Program-made: the position numbers and the translations under genes
Part shown: piece after piece, positions 63,087 through 64,000 of the stretch
How the letters are laid out: each line of letters opens with the position of its first letter
Numbering within the stretch: the first letter of the stretch is position 1
Origin: Leptolyngbyaceae cyanobacterium JSC-12
GTDB taxonomy: Bacteria > Cyanobacteriota > Cyanobacteriia > Leptolyngbyales > Leptolyngbyaceae
Direction: 5' to 3'
Assembly: GCA_000309945.1 (NCBI GenBank)
Contig: CM001633.1
Span: 3,312,199-3,376,198 of the forward strand
DNA: 64,000 nucleotides
Notes under the pieces: generated by a model
Seen by the model: only the letters and a program-made list of their open reading frames with translations
Told to the model about the DNA's origin: nothing
The model's database searches: none

Positions 63087-63893
63087 ATGACCTCCAATCT
63101 TCATCAAAATGTCCGCACTGACGACGTATTCCACACTGAGAACGTCAACATTTACTATGGAGACTTTTTAGCAGTACGGGACATTAATCTTGATATTCCT
63201 AGAAACGCAATCACTGCCTTTATTGGTCCGTCAGGGTGCGGTAAGAGTACCGTACTGCGGTGTTTTAACCGCTTGAATGACTTAATTAAATCCTTCCATT
63301 TAGAAGGCAAGATTTTATATCACGGTCAAGATTTGTACGCTCCTGAAATTGATCCGGTTGAGGTACGACGGCAAATTGGGATGGTCTTCCAGCAGCCCAA
63401 CCCCTTTCCAAAAACGATCTATGACAACATTGCCTTTGGTCCACGCCTGTTGGGCTACAAGGGGGATATGGACGAATTAGTAGAGCGTTCTCTCAGAGGG
63501 GCTGCACTTTGGGATGATGTGAAAGACAAGCTTAAAGCTTTAGGAACTGACCTATCAGGTGGTCAGCAACAGCGTTTGTGTATTGCACGAGCGATCGCTG
63601 TGCAACCTGAAGTTATCCTGATGGACGAACCATGCGCTGCCCTAGACCCTATTTCCACGCTCAAGATTGAAGACCTGATGCAGGAATTGAAAGAGAACTA
63701 TACCCTCGTCATTGTGACTCACAATATGCAGCAGGCATCGCGGGCTTCTGATTACACTGCCTTCTTTAATGTTCAAGCCAATGAAAAAGGGCAACGCACT
63801 GGCTACATTGAAGAGTACAATCGTACTGAAGTTATCTTCCAAAGTCCGAAGAACAAGGCAACTCAAGAATACGTCAGCGGTCGCTTTGGTTGA
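63087..63893 (+). CDS. pstB: Phosphate ABC transporter ATP-binding protein PstB
   Basis: 268 aa. Walker A is GPSGCGKST (about residue 49), the signature [14 protein letters not shown], Walker [15 protein letters not shown] and the switch His IVTHNMQQA. Conserved [20 protein letters not shown] is typical of PstB. It energises phosphate uptake through PstCA. Confidence 0.96.
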   Translation: MTSNLHQNVRTDDVFHTENVNIYYGDFLAVRDINLDIPRNAITAFIGPSGCGKSTVLRCFNRLNDLIKSFHLEGKILYHGQDLYAPEIDPVEVRRQIGMVFQQPNPFPKTIYDNIAFGPRLLGYKGDMDELVERSLRGAALWDDVKDKLKALGTDLSGGQQQRLCIARAIAVQPEVILMDEPCAALDPISTLKIEDLMQELKENYTLVIVTHNMQQASRASDYTAFFNVQANEKGQRTGYIEEYNRTEVIFQSPKNKATQEYVSGRFG

Positions 63894-63959
63894 TTCCGAA
63901 TCATCCTTTCCGTTACGGCGGTTATCGCAACCTATGCTTGAGATTGATTTTGGAACCTG

Positions 63960-64000
63960 ATGTCTTACACGTTACCAAATCAAGCTACGATGATTGAGAG
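63960..64000 (+). CDS. Partial CDS, possibly a second pstB
   Basis: An ATG at 63960 opens MSYTLPNQATMIE up to the window end, 66 bp after pstB. Cyanobacterial pst operons often carry two pstB genes, and the N-terminus fits that family loosely. Only 13 codons are visible, so the call is tentative. Confidence 0.35.
   Translation, partial: MSYTLPNQATMIE

Overview
The window is from a cyanobacterial chromosome, probably a filamentous one. It carries petC-petA, psbY, rpaA, Tab2, a SufR-controlled suf operon, ferredoxin-thioredoxin reductase and sucrose synthase, and the GCGATCGC (HIP1) octamer recurs throughout. No 16S or other species marker is present, so I do not name a genus.

Positions 1 to about 12,230 are accessory DNA. 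The 3' end of an IS630-type transposase is interrupted by an IS4/IS701-like element. A second, inverted and nearly identical copy lies at 9045-10500. Between the copies are two large exported TPR-CHAT (caspase-like) proteins, a Uma2-type nuclease-fold protein and a DUF4058 protein. A tyrosine integrase follows, pointing away from a tRNA-Thr(UGU) gene. This suggests that the tRNA marks the right border of an integrated element whose left end lies outside the window.

Positions 12,230-42,600 are mostly housekeeping genes. They include an exported methyltransferase, an APC permease, the operon ftrC-sufB-(endonuclease fragment)-sufC-sufD-sufS with divergent sufR and two SufR-type operators, an M32 carboxypeptidase, psbY (38 codons), a gamma carbonic anhydrase, a creatininase-family protein, an RNase III-like protein with altered catalytic residues, trpD, an acyltransferase, rpaA, a glycosyltransferase, a DUF790/Bax1-like nuclease, an exported pterin dehydratase, a STAS protein, carA, susA, a TPR-FHA protein, a PmbA-like protein and Tab2.

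Positions 42,600-64,000 hold a B12-binding radical SAM protein, an FkbM methyltransferase, a DAHP synthase, petC-petA, glmU, an HD-GYP response regulator, nfu, a GH57 glycosidase, murD, small membrane proteins, an SRPBCC protein and the phosphate-uptake genes pstS-pstC-pstA-pstB.

The most striking signal is the roughly 385-nt leader of the DAHP synthase gene (minus strand, 46377-46761). It contains two consecutive attenuators. Each has a 20-codon leader peptide packed with Phe, Tyr and Trp codons, an antiterminator strand in the last codons of that peptide, and an intrinsic terminator whose 5' arm pairs with that strand. The enzyme downstream lacks the N-terminal domain that commonly carries feedback control, which fits control by transcription attenuation. 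I know of no described cyanobacterial example, but could not search.
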